Source: Lepisosteus oculatus (lineage: Eukaryota > Chordata > Actinopteri > Semionotiformes > Lepisosteidae). Taken from it: a stretch of DNA of 64,000 nt. Each line of letters starts with the position of its first letter. The stretch's first letter is position 1. Under the pieces are notes generated by a model, which was not told the DNA's origin, did no database searches, and saw nothing but the letters and a program-made list of their open reading frames with translations. The DNA is taken from assembly GCF_040954835.1 (NCBI RefSeq), contig NC_090711.1:13263001-13327000 (forward strand). The letters run 5' to 3'. Shown here piece by piece: positions 44,684-56,100 of the stretch. The position numbers and the translations under genes were made by a program.

Positions 44684-47600
44684 TGGTTACGCCAGGCCGT
44701 ACCGAAGGGCGCCGCGTTGACGCTCCGGAGTCGGCGGCGCGGTGGGCCGTATCGTCCGTACGGCAATCTCCGGGTGTGCGTCCTGACGCTCTGCCATCGA
44801 AACCACCCCCTCCCCCCCGACAAGCCCCTTACCAAGTGTCAAAAGCTTTCGGACGAAGCGCTTCTCTTACCTTCTGGGTTGGGAGACGGAGGCAACACCC
44901 GTTTTTGAGTTTCAATGGCAGGCAAGCGTGAGAAAAGGCTGCGTCTGTGCGGCAGCCTGTAAGCAGAAAGTGGTGACGCAGAGTGGAAAAGCAAGCAGGC
45001 GCGGGGGGCGGAGACTGCGCCTCCCGCGTCACCCGCTCTGTGGCCGCAGGGGGCCGCTGCTACAGCCGGGCTGCGGCGAGACAGCAGCGCCGACCCGGGC
45101 CCGCTACACAGGGAGCGCCCTGACCGCAGCGCCTCCGAGCGTGGGCTTCCTCGCAGAAGCGTAGCGCCGAGCTGCAGCACTCGCTGCCCTCCATTACCGG
45201 AGGAAAACTTCCCATTCAGAGGTGTTTCTTTGTTGCACAACATGCTGCAGACCTTCAAATAAACAGTGATAATTGTTAATTGTTGATTTTTTTTAATGTG
45301 AAAGCTTGGATGTGTAGGGGGTCCTGTTTTCTAAAACTGGTTCTTCCTGTTTCCCCATTAAGATTGATTTACATATTTCTTACACCTTTTTGTTCACCAT
45401 AACTCACATGAAAATGTGTCTTATTACCAAGGGGTCTTTAGTAATGTAGACAGCCTTTTAAAGGGCCTATATCTTTAACATGACATTAATAAGAGTCTAA
45501 ACTATACTGGCTGTAACATATTGCTAATATGTTTTTCATGAACCATAACAGTGTCGCATTTCCTTTGCAAATAAGTACTAATTGTTATCATTTTATTATA
45601 GGAACAGTCAAATCAGATAAGTCATAAAGCAAAGCTTTTCTCATTAGCCTGGTGAAAAGTATATTTTATAGATGGAAACTAGTTACCATACCTGTATAAT
45701 TGTTTGATTATTGCATCATGTGAACTCAGGTTGCATCAAATTGAATTTTAGGTGTCCTGTAAAGCTGAAAACATAACGCGATTGAATGAGTTAGGGATGC
45801 CAATGTAACTGGTGTGCGTTCATCTCCACACACGATTCCCACTGCCTCTGGAGCTGTCATGACAATCTGATCAAGGGCACACAAATAACACGTCTCTCCA
45901 GGACTGAACAAAGCTGTGCTGGTAATGACAATTTGAAGGAAACGTGTCTTTTAAAAAGATGTGAAGATCATACAGCCCCCGAGGGAGACGGGGTTAGATG
46001 ACGGTTATCTGAGCGCTATGTGGCCTCAGTTTGTCGGACTGCAACAGAACAGATGGCTTCCAAGGCTGATGATGTGCCAGTGATCGCGAGGTCCAGCAGA
46101 TGGCGTAACTGTGGAGTAACACAACAATCCGAAAAAAGCTTCTAGCATGACTGTAGAAAAAAAAACCTGAGATATTGAAATGCATGTTTTGCGAAAGGCA
46201 GGGGTGGGGCATTATGCAGGTAAGTGAAACAAGTTTACTAAATAAAATCTGGACAATATATTGATTTAACTGCTTGTATGTCTTGCAGCCACCTCATCTA
46301 CGTAGCCTGTTAGTGCATTAATTAATCAATTAATATAGAACTTAAGCCTAACTCAACATTATCTTTATTATAGTAGCCTTGTCACAGTGCAGGAACAAAC
46401 CTCTACTTTGTCAACCTGGCCCATCGTTTTCCGCATCAGTACCCCAAATGGAAAAGCTGTTTTCCCAGGGTGCAGCAGTGAACACGTGACCTCCTGTCAC
46501 GCACAGCTCCTGCCAGCTGTCTCAGCAGTGGCGTTTCTTCTTGGCTGTTTTCCTGACGCTCTCGGTCCTCTGAGGCTGTTGGTGTCTGGCAGCCTGGGAT
46601 GCGTGGAAGTGTTTTTCCCTCAGAGATGGCGAGCTTGACGGTGTAAAACAGAAGTTTAACAACTGCGTCCGACTTCCCACCCGCTGACTAAAGCAACAAC
46701 CTCCAGGCGTGGTTCGAGTGATACGTAAGAACATGAAAAAGCACCAACCTCTCTTAATGGGAATACTGCCTGCTCATACCTGTATACTTGTTTTCCAAAG
46801 GTTAGAAAGGATGTTTTGGCTCTGTTCCAGAATTGTTCAATAAGCCCTTTTCTGACTGCTGTTCCTACATTGCATGTCTATCACAGCAATGCTATGAGAG
46901 CAAAGGTACATATAAACAAAGATATGGAAGCTTTGAATTTATCTTTTGTGCGCTGCAGATCGGACATGCTGTAATATGAGAGTAAGTTCTTTGACTTATG
47001 ATGTACCCTCTTAGTATTAGCAATTACAAGTAAGTCACTTCCCAGTACTGTGTTGGGACTCTGGGTAGCTACTACTGCATATGTTGTCAAGACTGCAGAG
47101 TGTGCAATTTCCCTCCAGCTGAAACAGACACTGAGCCCCCAGCTGCAGCAAAGCTGTATATGACCTACTTTCACAACCCATTTGCCAATTATACAATCAG
47201 AGAAGCGTTCCTTTGTCATCATTTGTATGAGTTAGGGGACCCTTTCCATATTGATATCACAAATGGCTAATTTAAATTAATTCACAGTGTATCATATTCA
47301 ACATACTGTATGAAAAAGAATTACAATTTCATAAAAGTCATAACGTGATGTGTAAGCTTATCATCAGGGCAACAGTATAATCTACAAAACAGACTTTAAA
47401 AAAAATAAATGGATATTATGTGGGTTTCGACACAATTCAGTCTTAAACCCACAATTCAGACAATTAACTTGTTGGGCTTCAATGCTTCAAAACCTTGTTA
47501 GGAGACTGGGGGAGAATTCAATTTAAAATGCAAATCAATGATTTAATCAATGCTTATACTAAAGGAATTCCCTTTAATTTGTTGTTTAAACTTTTTCATT

Positions 47601-48112
47601 GTTTCTTTGACAAAGGAGTTTGTTTTGTAACACATGCATGCAAAGTGATTGGGTATTAAAAGGCAAAGGAAAAAATAATTGATAATTAACTGCTTTTGCA
47701 GTATATAGCCGATGGCAATCTCCATTTTGATACAATAAAATAAACAAAAACAGAACGGTGTATTACCAACTTTATTATTATTCATTATCACTTCTGTTCA
47801 CAATAACAATCCCAATTTGACACTGAACTGCAGGTGAGATATTCTAAAGTATGATTATACAAGTAGCTGTAAAGGTGTCCTCGTTTCTGACTCTTATACC
47901 CATTGGATTATGGAAGATGGCACATATTTTAGTAATCTACGAACTGCAATGTGGCAACAGTAGTATCAGTATTTATATGGAGTTGAGATTATATCTGCAT
48001 GGAATTATTCAGAGCTGTCTAATTGGGCCCCCAGTAGGTGATGCAGAAACTTTGTACAGTAGATGGTAATGATGTACAGTACAAGAGGAGTCTTAAGGCA
48101 AGGTTATAACCT

Positions 48113-48236
48113 ATTCAAGTACCAGCATGACGTGTCTGCACATAAAAGTAGGGCACACAGCGGAAAAGCTAAGCAGGATTGCCGTTGTTAGTACTTGAAT
48201 GGAAGACTATAAAGATTATAACCTATCTGGCCAGGA
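48113..48236 (+). repeat. Diverged 5S rRNA-like sequence
   Basis: AAGCTAAGCAGGATTGCCG and TTAGTACTTGAATGGAAGAC correspond in order and spacing to the 5S rRNA internal promoter (AAGCTAAGCAGGGTCGGGCC, TTAGTACTTGGATGGGAGAC). It keeps the 5S-like TTAGTACTTG rather than the SINE TCAGTACCTG, so it may be a 5S pseudogene independent of the SINE family. Confidence 0.55.
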
Positions 48237-49576
48237 TAGAAAACACATGAGTACAGTATGTACTGTATATATTCTTTTTATGTGTGAAGTCATAACCATT
48301 TTGCATTACCTCTTGCACGGGATACTGTGGCTTTGATTCACCAAATGTCTGTTGCAATATTTCACCCTCGTTCACTCTAAAGACAAGTTCCAAGTCAGAT
48401 TTGCGCTAAGATGCCAATCTTTTTTATGAAAAGACAAATCTAGGGCTGGGCTGAAACTAGGAGCAGCTTTTGTGTAGTTATAAACATCAGCCACGCACGA
48501 AAGCTGTTTTGAACTGATCATATGAAGTTCCTATTCCTGGTTCCTCTGCTCAAAACTCAAACCCTTACAGCACATTACCATCTGTAATGCTGTCGCATCC
48601 TGACACCAGTAATAGTAGCAGAGTCACATGATAAAAACAGGACACTAACATCTCAGTGTGTGTGGAAACATCTTTGTGCTCCTTTCTTGTGACTACATGG
48701 TATTTCTTCAGCCCAAAACTCAGTATAATGACCTTGGTCCTGTCAAATTACCATAGAAACGCAATGATATGGGATATGGGTTTTAATTTTAGCCTATACT
48801 ACTGGGACAGACACAAAGCCAGGTTGTTGCTTGTGCCAAGGAGCTCTCCATTTTGACAGAGTGAATAATTTCCTGGTGAATGACCTGCAGCCTGACGTTG
48901 TTAACACATGCCATCCTCTGGTTGACAGAGCGAGGAACTACAGAACTCCATAGCACCAAAATCAGCCTCATCGTGGTAGTGTTTCCGACCGGTGAGTTAT
49001 ATACAAACAGCAGGACTAAAAAGATGGCGAGTGGTGCAGTAGCAATGATGCATTAGGAGGAATGACTGGGGTTAAGAACTAGCTTTCAAAATGCAATCCT
49101 GAATATTGGTAAAAGATATTTACAGGGAGACAAAAAGAAGCTTCAAGTCAGAGCTCCACGCCAAGCAAACACCCTTGTACAGCGTAATATCTTGCAGGTT
49201 TTTTTTTTTCGTTTCCTACGTCGTACTACCATTACTGCAGTAATAAGACAAAAAAAAATTTGGCTCAAGCAATTCTTGCACACGTACATACGATCAGTAA
49301 ATATTTGGAACAGACAGTTATAATACACAATGACGTAAATGGCAGTTTTAAATAATGTCAAAATTCAGCCTTCAGGTTTTTAATTTAGTGGGTGATTTAT
49401 TGGTTGTGCTTCAGTCTTGTTAAATTGGAGAAAAAGAGCAAATTGTCCTATAGGCAAGGACAGAAATTCAATTGATCTGGCTGTAAGAAACCCTTTTTTG
49501 CTCTCTCTATTTAAGTAATAAAGACTATTGAATTCTGAAGTGCTATGATGTCAGAATAATTGATCAAACACGTTTC

Positions 49577-49582
49577 TTTATT
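49577..49582 (-). terminator. Candidate poly(A) signal for stmn3
   Basis: AATAAA on the minus strand about 460 bp after the stop codon. Further AATAAA motifs occur to the left (for example near 47772), so a longer 3' UTR is possible. Confidence 0.25.
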
Positions 49583-50041
49583 AGATGGGAATATGCAGAG
49601 CCAGCTGAAATGTAATTTAAACTCATCGTCCCCAGCTTGTTTACAGAGAGACATTTGTCTGCATACGTCTGGTGTGTTAAAATATTCGATTGGAGACAGG
49701 CATTCCCAAAAGCTATGAATAATTGATCCCATCAGAAGCAATTTTAGTTGTGTGCATTTTAAAATTTGCCATTTGAAGAAAAGAGAGGAAACCTAAAGGC
49801 TGATTTGCTAAATCAATATTAGAAGAGGAAAAGGCTCCATAGGCAGATTACAGAGTAACGCAGTGAGTGGACTAGTCGCAGTATTCTAATTGTTAGTCGT
49901 TTTCCTATTGCACAAAGAATGAAATTTTGTAGATGCAGAACAATGCATGACAGTCGATACAGAAATATTAAAAAAAGTTGCATTTTCCTAGCCAAAACTC
50001 TTCAGATGTGGAATTTCTTGATAAAGTCGTAGAAAATGTCT

Positions 50042-50101
50042 TCAACCAGAGAGCTCCGCTTGCAGCTCCTTGTTTCGGCGCACTTCGGCAGCATGTCTTT
50101 C
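50042..50101 (-). CDS. stmn3: stmn3 exon 5: C-terminus and stop
   Basis: [19 protein letters not shown] then TGA, the conserved stathmin C-terminus. Acceptor TCTCCTCAG|GAA, phase 0. Confidence 0.92.
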   Translation of the reverse strand, partial: ERHAAEVRRNKELQAELSG

Positions 50102-53100
50102 CTGAGGAGAGACGGGCAAAGACAGTCTGTTAGCAGAGCCTTCGAGTCCCACTGGCGCCAAAATCGCCATCATCAGGCTGTCATGAACCGCCCACGAGCA
50201 CTTACAGTAGACGTCACCGCATCCCCACGAGCAGCTCTCACCGCAGACATTCACGCACGAATTCATCAATTATCATTCCACTCGATCTTCCCTATTTATT
50301 CCCTCTCCCTCCACTCACTCCCTGCTCACTATTGAGCTCCCCTCTCCTGAGCTCAACCTTCCTCCAACCTGTTGGGAAAACTTTTTGGCTCTCGAAACGC
50401 GAGCACTATCCCTTGACATAGTTTTCGGACTTGGATACTTTTGGTACTCAACGGAACTTTTCCGGAAAAGACCTACAACCGCCTCGCATGGGGTCCAAAC
50501 CTGCCACTTCGCTGCAACTCCTGGCACAGGCATGGCATCATGGGTGCCGTGCAGTGACCTCACTAATAAGAGACATCGGTTTCTTGGCCACCGCAGAGGA
50601 TGACGGAGCTTGACCTTGAGATACCAGAATGGGGCACCATAATCACCATCATCAGGCATGGCATCGTGGGTATCATGCAATGGCCTCCCTGGCAAGAATT
50701 ATTGTAGTTTGGCCTTGAGCTATCTGAATGGGGAAGGGTGTTGCCTTCTACCTAAACCCACAAGGAATGTCCAAGCGACCAGTTGCTTAAAAACGGCCAT
50801 TTTCCTCTGGGTTCTCCACTTCAGGCTGCCTCAAGGTTAAAGGCAGCTGAACACATTCTGTTCTATATTCTAGCGTCTCCAAATGTAACACTTGAAGTTT
50901 TTTTCTTCCTCCTTTCGTCTGCATTTTCACCAATTTGTTCCCTACAAAAGCATTTAGACCTTGATTCAAGTAGTGAATAAGTACTCCAGTCAGCTCTTGA
51001 TTCAAGCAGTCTATTCAAATGCGACCTGAAAAGGAGACGTTTCTTTTCAATTAAAATAGGAGGTGTGATGTTTTCGATGTGCATTCTGAATTCTTTTTTC
51101 TGAAGATCTAGGGTGTGAAGGAAAACCTTCCGTGAAGGAGCCTCAGTTCATTTTGATTTGAAGTTTGATGTGAAAAGAGACACAATTTGTGAAATCCTTT
51201 TTGTTAATAACAAGGCTTTTGCAATCGTGTCGGTGCCAAGGGGATTGCATGTTTCTTTTTTTCCTCTTGCTTGCTGTCTAATGGTCATAGCTTGTTGTTT
51301 CAGAAAAGTGTGGTTGTTAGCAAGGGGAAATACCGAGGAATCAGCTTCGTTTTCTTTGTTATCAGTGTCTTCTGGGACCAAATGAATCTCATCAATAATG
51401 TACTGTAATAGTGAAGGCTGTATGGCAGGTGGTTAGCATCACTGCCTCACATGACTGAGCCTTGGGTCAGGTTCCTGCTTGGATAGGGCCCTTCTGTGTG
51501 GAGTCTGCATGTTCTCCGTGTGTTTGTGTGGGTTTTCTCTAGGATCTCCAGTTTCCTGCGCTTGTCCCTAACCATCATGCTCCATCTGATTCATGTTCAA
51601 ACATCACTGGGTCCTTTAGAGCCAAATTGTTTCTTCCAATGCCTCTTTGACATCAGTGTTAAGATTTTCTTTTATTGGTGTTCATAGAACATAAAGATAT
51701 GAGCAGTGTTTACAGTGAGTCGGATTTTTCCTGATCGGTTCATTAGCGCTACATCAGTTAATAAATTAAAACAAAAGAAGTAATTACATTTCTTCATTTA
51801 CACCATAAATAAAGTGGGCAAAACATTAATGTGTCAATATTAATTAGATCATTCTAAATGAGCTAATTACACAGAAAAAGATATTTAAAGATATTGTGAT
51901 GCCCCGGGGGTAATGGTCACCACTTGGGCATCCTCCAGACTCGCCCTTTTTTGCCTGCTGGGGAGCCTTTTCTGCTCCTGTACACACACTCTCCTCCGAG
52001 AGTGGTGCTGACACTGGGCCCCTCGTCCGGGTACCTCACGCACACTGGGAACTCTGGGGGCTTTGCTCGCGGATTCCTAGGCCCAGAGTCTCCACAACAA
52101 CCCTGACACGGTCCTTCTTATGGTCACTCGCTGAACAGAGCCCTTCGCCTGCAGTTACCCAGGCTCAACGAGCTTCCCCCTGGTGACACACCAGCTAGGA
52201 GCTCCCAGCCACCCACACAGAGAGCCACTCCTGCTCCCAGGCCACGATGGCTACTGACCTTCCTGGCTCTCTCATCGGTCTGCCCTCGGACTTCCAGGTC
52301 TGCACACATCCTGTGTGTCCTCACATTTATAAATATCGTCATGTATATATGTCAAATATATGTCATGGCATTTGCCAAACCGCTTTATACCATACGGTGT
52401 CGTGGAGCCTACCCGACAAGCAACGAGCGCAAGGAAGGGGTCACCCTGGACGCGGCGCCAGTCCATCGCAGGGCAAGTGCAAGCCAATCATACAGTACAT
52501 GCGGACAATTTGGAGGCCATGGTAAAGGCCGAGGGGGGAAATTTGGGATAGCTCCCCACTCTTATCGAGAAATGCCAGGGGATCTTTAATGAGGAGGAGG
52601 GGGAGGAAACAGACTGGTGAAGCCAGTTCAGAGATGGGGATTATTCGGAGGCCATGATTGGTAATGGCCAATGGGAAATTTGGCCAGGACACTGGGGTAA
52701 CACCCCTACTCTTTTAGAGAAATGCCCTGGGATTTTTAATGACCACTGAGAGTCAGGACCTCGGTTTAATGTCTCATCCGAAAGATGGCACCCACTACAG
52801 TATAGTGTCCCCGCCACTATACCGGGGCATTAGGACCCACACAGACTGCAGGGTGAGCGCCCCCCGCTGGTCCCATTAACACCACTTCCAGCAGCAACCA
52901 TAGATTCCCAGGAGCTCTCCCATCTAGGTACTGACCAGGCTCAACCCTGCTGAGCTTCGGTGGGCTGTAAGTTGAGAGCTGCAGGGTGATATGGCTGCTG
53001 GCATAAATATGTACAAGTATGTCCATACATATTTATACTTCCAAACGAGACACTGCTGTAGAAATTAACACTGACAGCTGAGCTGTGTTCCCACTCTGTT

Positions 53101-56100
53101 TCATGTGTGGTGCTTTCTTCACGAGGGCAGCCTCGCCACGATCCCCCCCCCGCGAGAACCCGCGCGGCGAGCCCTTGCCTTCTCGCGGAGCCGTTCCTTC
53201 AGGGCGTTGAGGTAGGCCTCTCGGTTCTCCTTGTTGACCTCCATCTTGTAGTTGAGCTTCTCCTCCGCCATCCTGCTGAAGTTGTTGTTTTCCTCCAGGG
53301 CCTTGTGCAGCACCTCTCGCTCGTGCTCGCGTTTCTCCGCCAGCTGCTTCAGCACCTGGGCCTCCTGGGACTGCAGAGAGACACACACATGCGCGGTCGG
53401 TTTCCTGCCAGGCGGGCGCGCCTGCCTCAACCCCTCTCCCCCCTCCCCAGAATGCACTGCTGCAGCCCTCGACAGGACGCCAACGAATTGTGTGTCAGGC
53501 CTGGCACTTGCGCCCAGCTTTCTCATGCATTACTGGGTCCTGAAAGGTTTGAAAGCTTCACGCTGCAGAGATCCCTGCTGCAATGTATTAATACTTAACG
53601 AGCAATCAAGGATTGACAGCATTCCAAGTTTGCCCTGGAACTAAATAAAGCTTCTCTTATTCTCAGTAAAGAACGGTCCTCAAGAAATCCTGCTTCTGCT
53701 GTGGAACACATCACACTGCCGTTACCTTACAACTCTTAGGTGAAGCTATCTGAAAGTTTTAGCAAAACCCCTGAATAGCTTTGCCCTTCTGGTACGTACA
53801 GTCTTTTTGAAAGAAGAAATCAGAAAAGACCAAATGACTAGATGGAGATCTGAACAGTGGGCAGCTTTGGAGTGCAGAGCTACAGTATGTATGCCGGAGT
53901 GTTTTAGGGGAGTAAAGATTGATTTCTCTTTCAGAGAGTACACACGTAGCAACAAGATCTGAAATGACTGCAAAAATAACTTGCACGCCATGAGCTCAGC
54001 CGCACGTGCTCTGTGGGGGCCCAATCCCAGAGCCAGGAGCTTCTCATGCAGCCAGTGAGTCAATTTAACTCAGACAGATGGCGTGTGGCCTGGCGTTGTG
54101 CAGTTTCTGGCGGATTGTACCAGGCTGTGCTGCGAGATTCGCCTTTTCATTTTTTTTTCACACAGAAGGGCTTATGGAAAAGGGATTGAACAGATTTCCC
54201 CCCAAAACACCTTTAACAACAGTAATATGGTTTACAAATGTTTGCTTTAGCTGCAGAGCTGGAGGAAAATGCCTGCCAATATTCTGGTTTGTTTTGCAGA
54301 TTTCGGTATAGTGTACCTGGACAGAAAATCAAACTGTGTCTGAGAATTTTCTTACAGGTGACAAAATCCTACACGTTATTTTTAACAGCTAGGATTATAA
54401 TTGTTAACAATTACATTCCTGTCTTTCTTACTTAATATATCTTATTTTTTTAACACTTTATATAATAATACCTCTATTTGTTCCCACTATTCAGTTCTAT
54501 TCAGTTCAATTCAAGCTTTATTGTCCCCTAGTGGAAATTTGTTTTATGGCACAGTCAAACACAACACAATGACAAATATACATCATCAAAAGGGAAGAGA
54601 TTACAGGTGTGTTACAGGAGAAAAGAAACAAGAGACAAGGTAGTTACTTTGCATTGTTTAAGAGTGTGATTGCAGTGGGAATGAAAGATTTCTTGAGTCT
54701 GTTGGTTTTACACCTGGGGGCACAGAGGCGTCTCCCAGGTGGGAGAAGTGTGAATTCACAGTGGAGGGGCTGAGACACACACTCCCTGATGCTTTTGGTT
54801 TTCTTAGTCACCCTCTGTTTGTAAAAGATGCTTAAGTTGATTTGATTATTCCCGATTATTTTGCAACTTATATTCACTCATTTACCCAGCCTATTGCAAT
54901 TACCAGTACTTATGTTGCCAAACCAACAAGTGAAGCAGTATGTTTTTGTCTTGTTTTGTTAACAAAATGTCCTAATAAACAGTCTGGATAGGGGGAGTGT
55001 AAAAGCTATCAAGAAGCCACTAGAGGATGTTCTGGGGCTTTTTGAAGCTTTTTAATTTCTGTACATTTTGTTTTTTATTTTGTTGTCAGCCTATCTATGA
55101 AGATGAAGATCTCAGAATGTCTGCAAATGAGAGGAGTTTATTCAGGCCAGCTGGTTCAGTAGGTTGCTAGTAGCTAATTGATCCTAGGATCTCATCCAGG
55201 CATTTCTTCGAAATCGTATTCAACCACATGGCTTGGCAGCTTGTTGCCTACTTTGGGTGAAGAAACACCTTCTGTTCTCAGCTTTGAATGTATTTCCACT
55301 GTTTCTACTCGGTTCCTCTGGTACAGGTTTCCCTGTTGACTCCATAGTGCTGCCTGTGCCTTCGACTACTTCTGGACTTCCGAATGCGGTGCACTGAAAT
55401 GATTTTCTCTGCAGAGAAAATTATTCTTGGACCATAAAATCCCCACGGAGTTAATCGCCCGTGCAGGCTGAGAAGCCAGCGGAGAAGATCAACCGCCAAA
55501 CGCATCAAGAGTTAAAATGAATGGCGGCAGCCATCACACTTACAGAGATTTGCCATGAATTACAACCCCCAGAGCGAAGGGCGCTCTGAGCCATGGGAGG
55601 AAAAGGCAGCAATTATGCCATTAAGATTCAAAATCTCAATTCTTATTCATCACAGAAGAGAAAGCACTGTGCTCAGGAATTAAATGAATTTTTAATGGGC
55701 CTTGCTCTTTAAATATTAATCTACAGTGAGCAGAAATATTTTAATAGGATTTTTGTTTACTCCTATTTTGGCTGTTGTTGTCCCTTTCTTTGAATTTTTA
55801 AAATACGATTATATGCCTAAAATAAAAAATTCAGAGCTTTCATTAAGCGGCGCAATCTGGGCTCTTGGTTTTTTTTTTCACATTATGAAGATAAAACCCC
55901 CAAGCGTTCTCATGTGCCAAAGAGAAGCAGCTCCAGACAAAAGACCTTGTGTGGCAGCGTGTCTACAAAGAATTAATTAGTGCATTGATATTATTTAGGT
56001 AGTTTAAAACATGCGGCTGGAATGAATTAAATTTTTTTTAAATTTAATAGTTGATCATGTTTTCAGGATCGATTCTGCTAGTGAAAAACAACTCATTAAT

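Larger units (their letters stand above)
44060..45200 (-). promoter_or_regulatory. gmeb2: CpG-rich promoter region and probable non-coding exon 1 of gmeb2
   Basis: This stretch is visibly rich in CpG, unlike the AT-rich flanks, and lies upstream of the gmeb2 start exon. Two minus-strand donors are present: CCAGAAG|GTAAGA (exon edge 44871) and CACTTG|GTAAGG (exon edge 44833). Either could close a non-coding first exon starting near 45.0-45.2 kb. No TATA box is evident, as expected of a CpG-island promoter. Confidence 0.55.
45201..50041. other. gmeb2 upstream / stmn3 3' UTR and intergenic
   Basis: AT-rich, with no protein-coding exon recognised. It includes the stmn3 3' UTR of unknown length and one diverged 5S-like copy at about 48.1 kb. 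Confidence 0.6.

Noticed and set aside
50036..50335. 99-codon plus-strand open frame
   Set aside because: Antisense to the last stmn3 exon and adjacent repeat-like sequence.
53107..53598. 163- and 130-codon plus-strand open frames
   Set aside because: They run antisense to stmn3 exon 4; the minus-strand stathmin helix explains the sequence.
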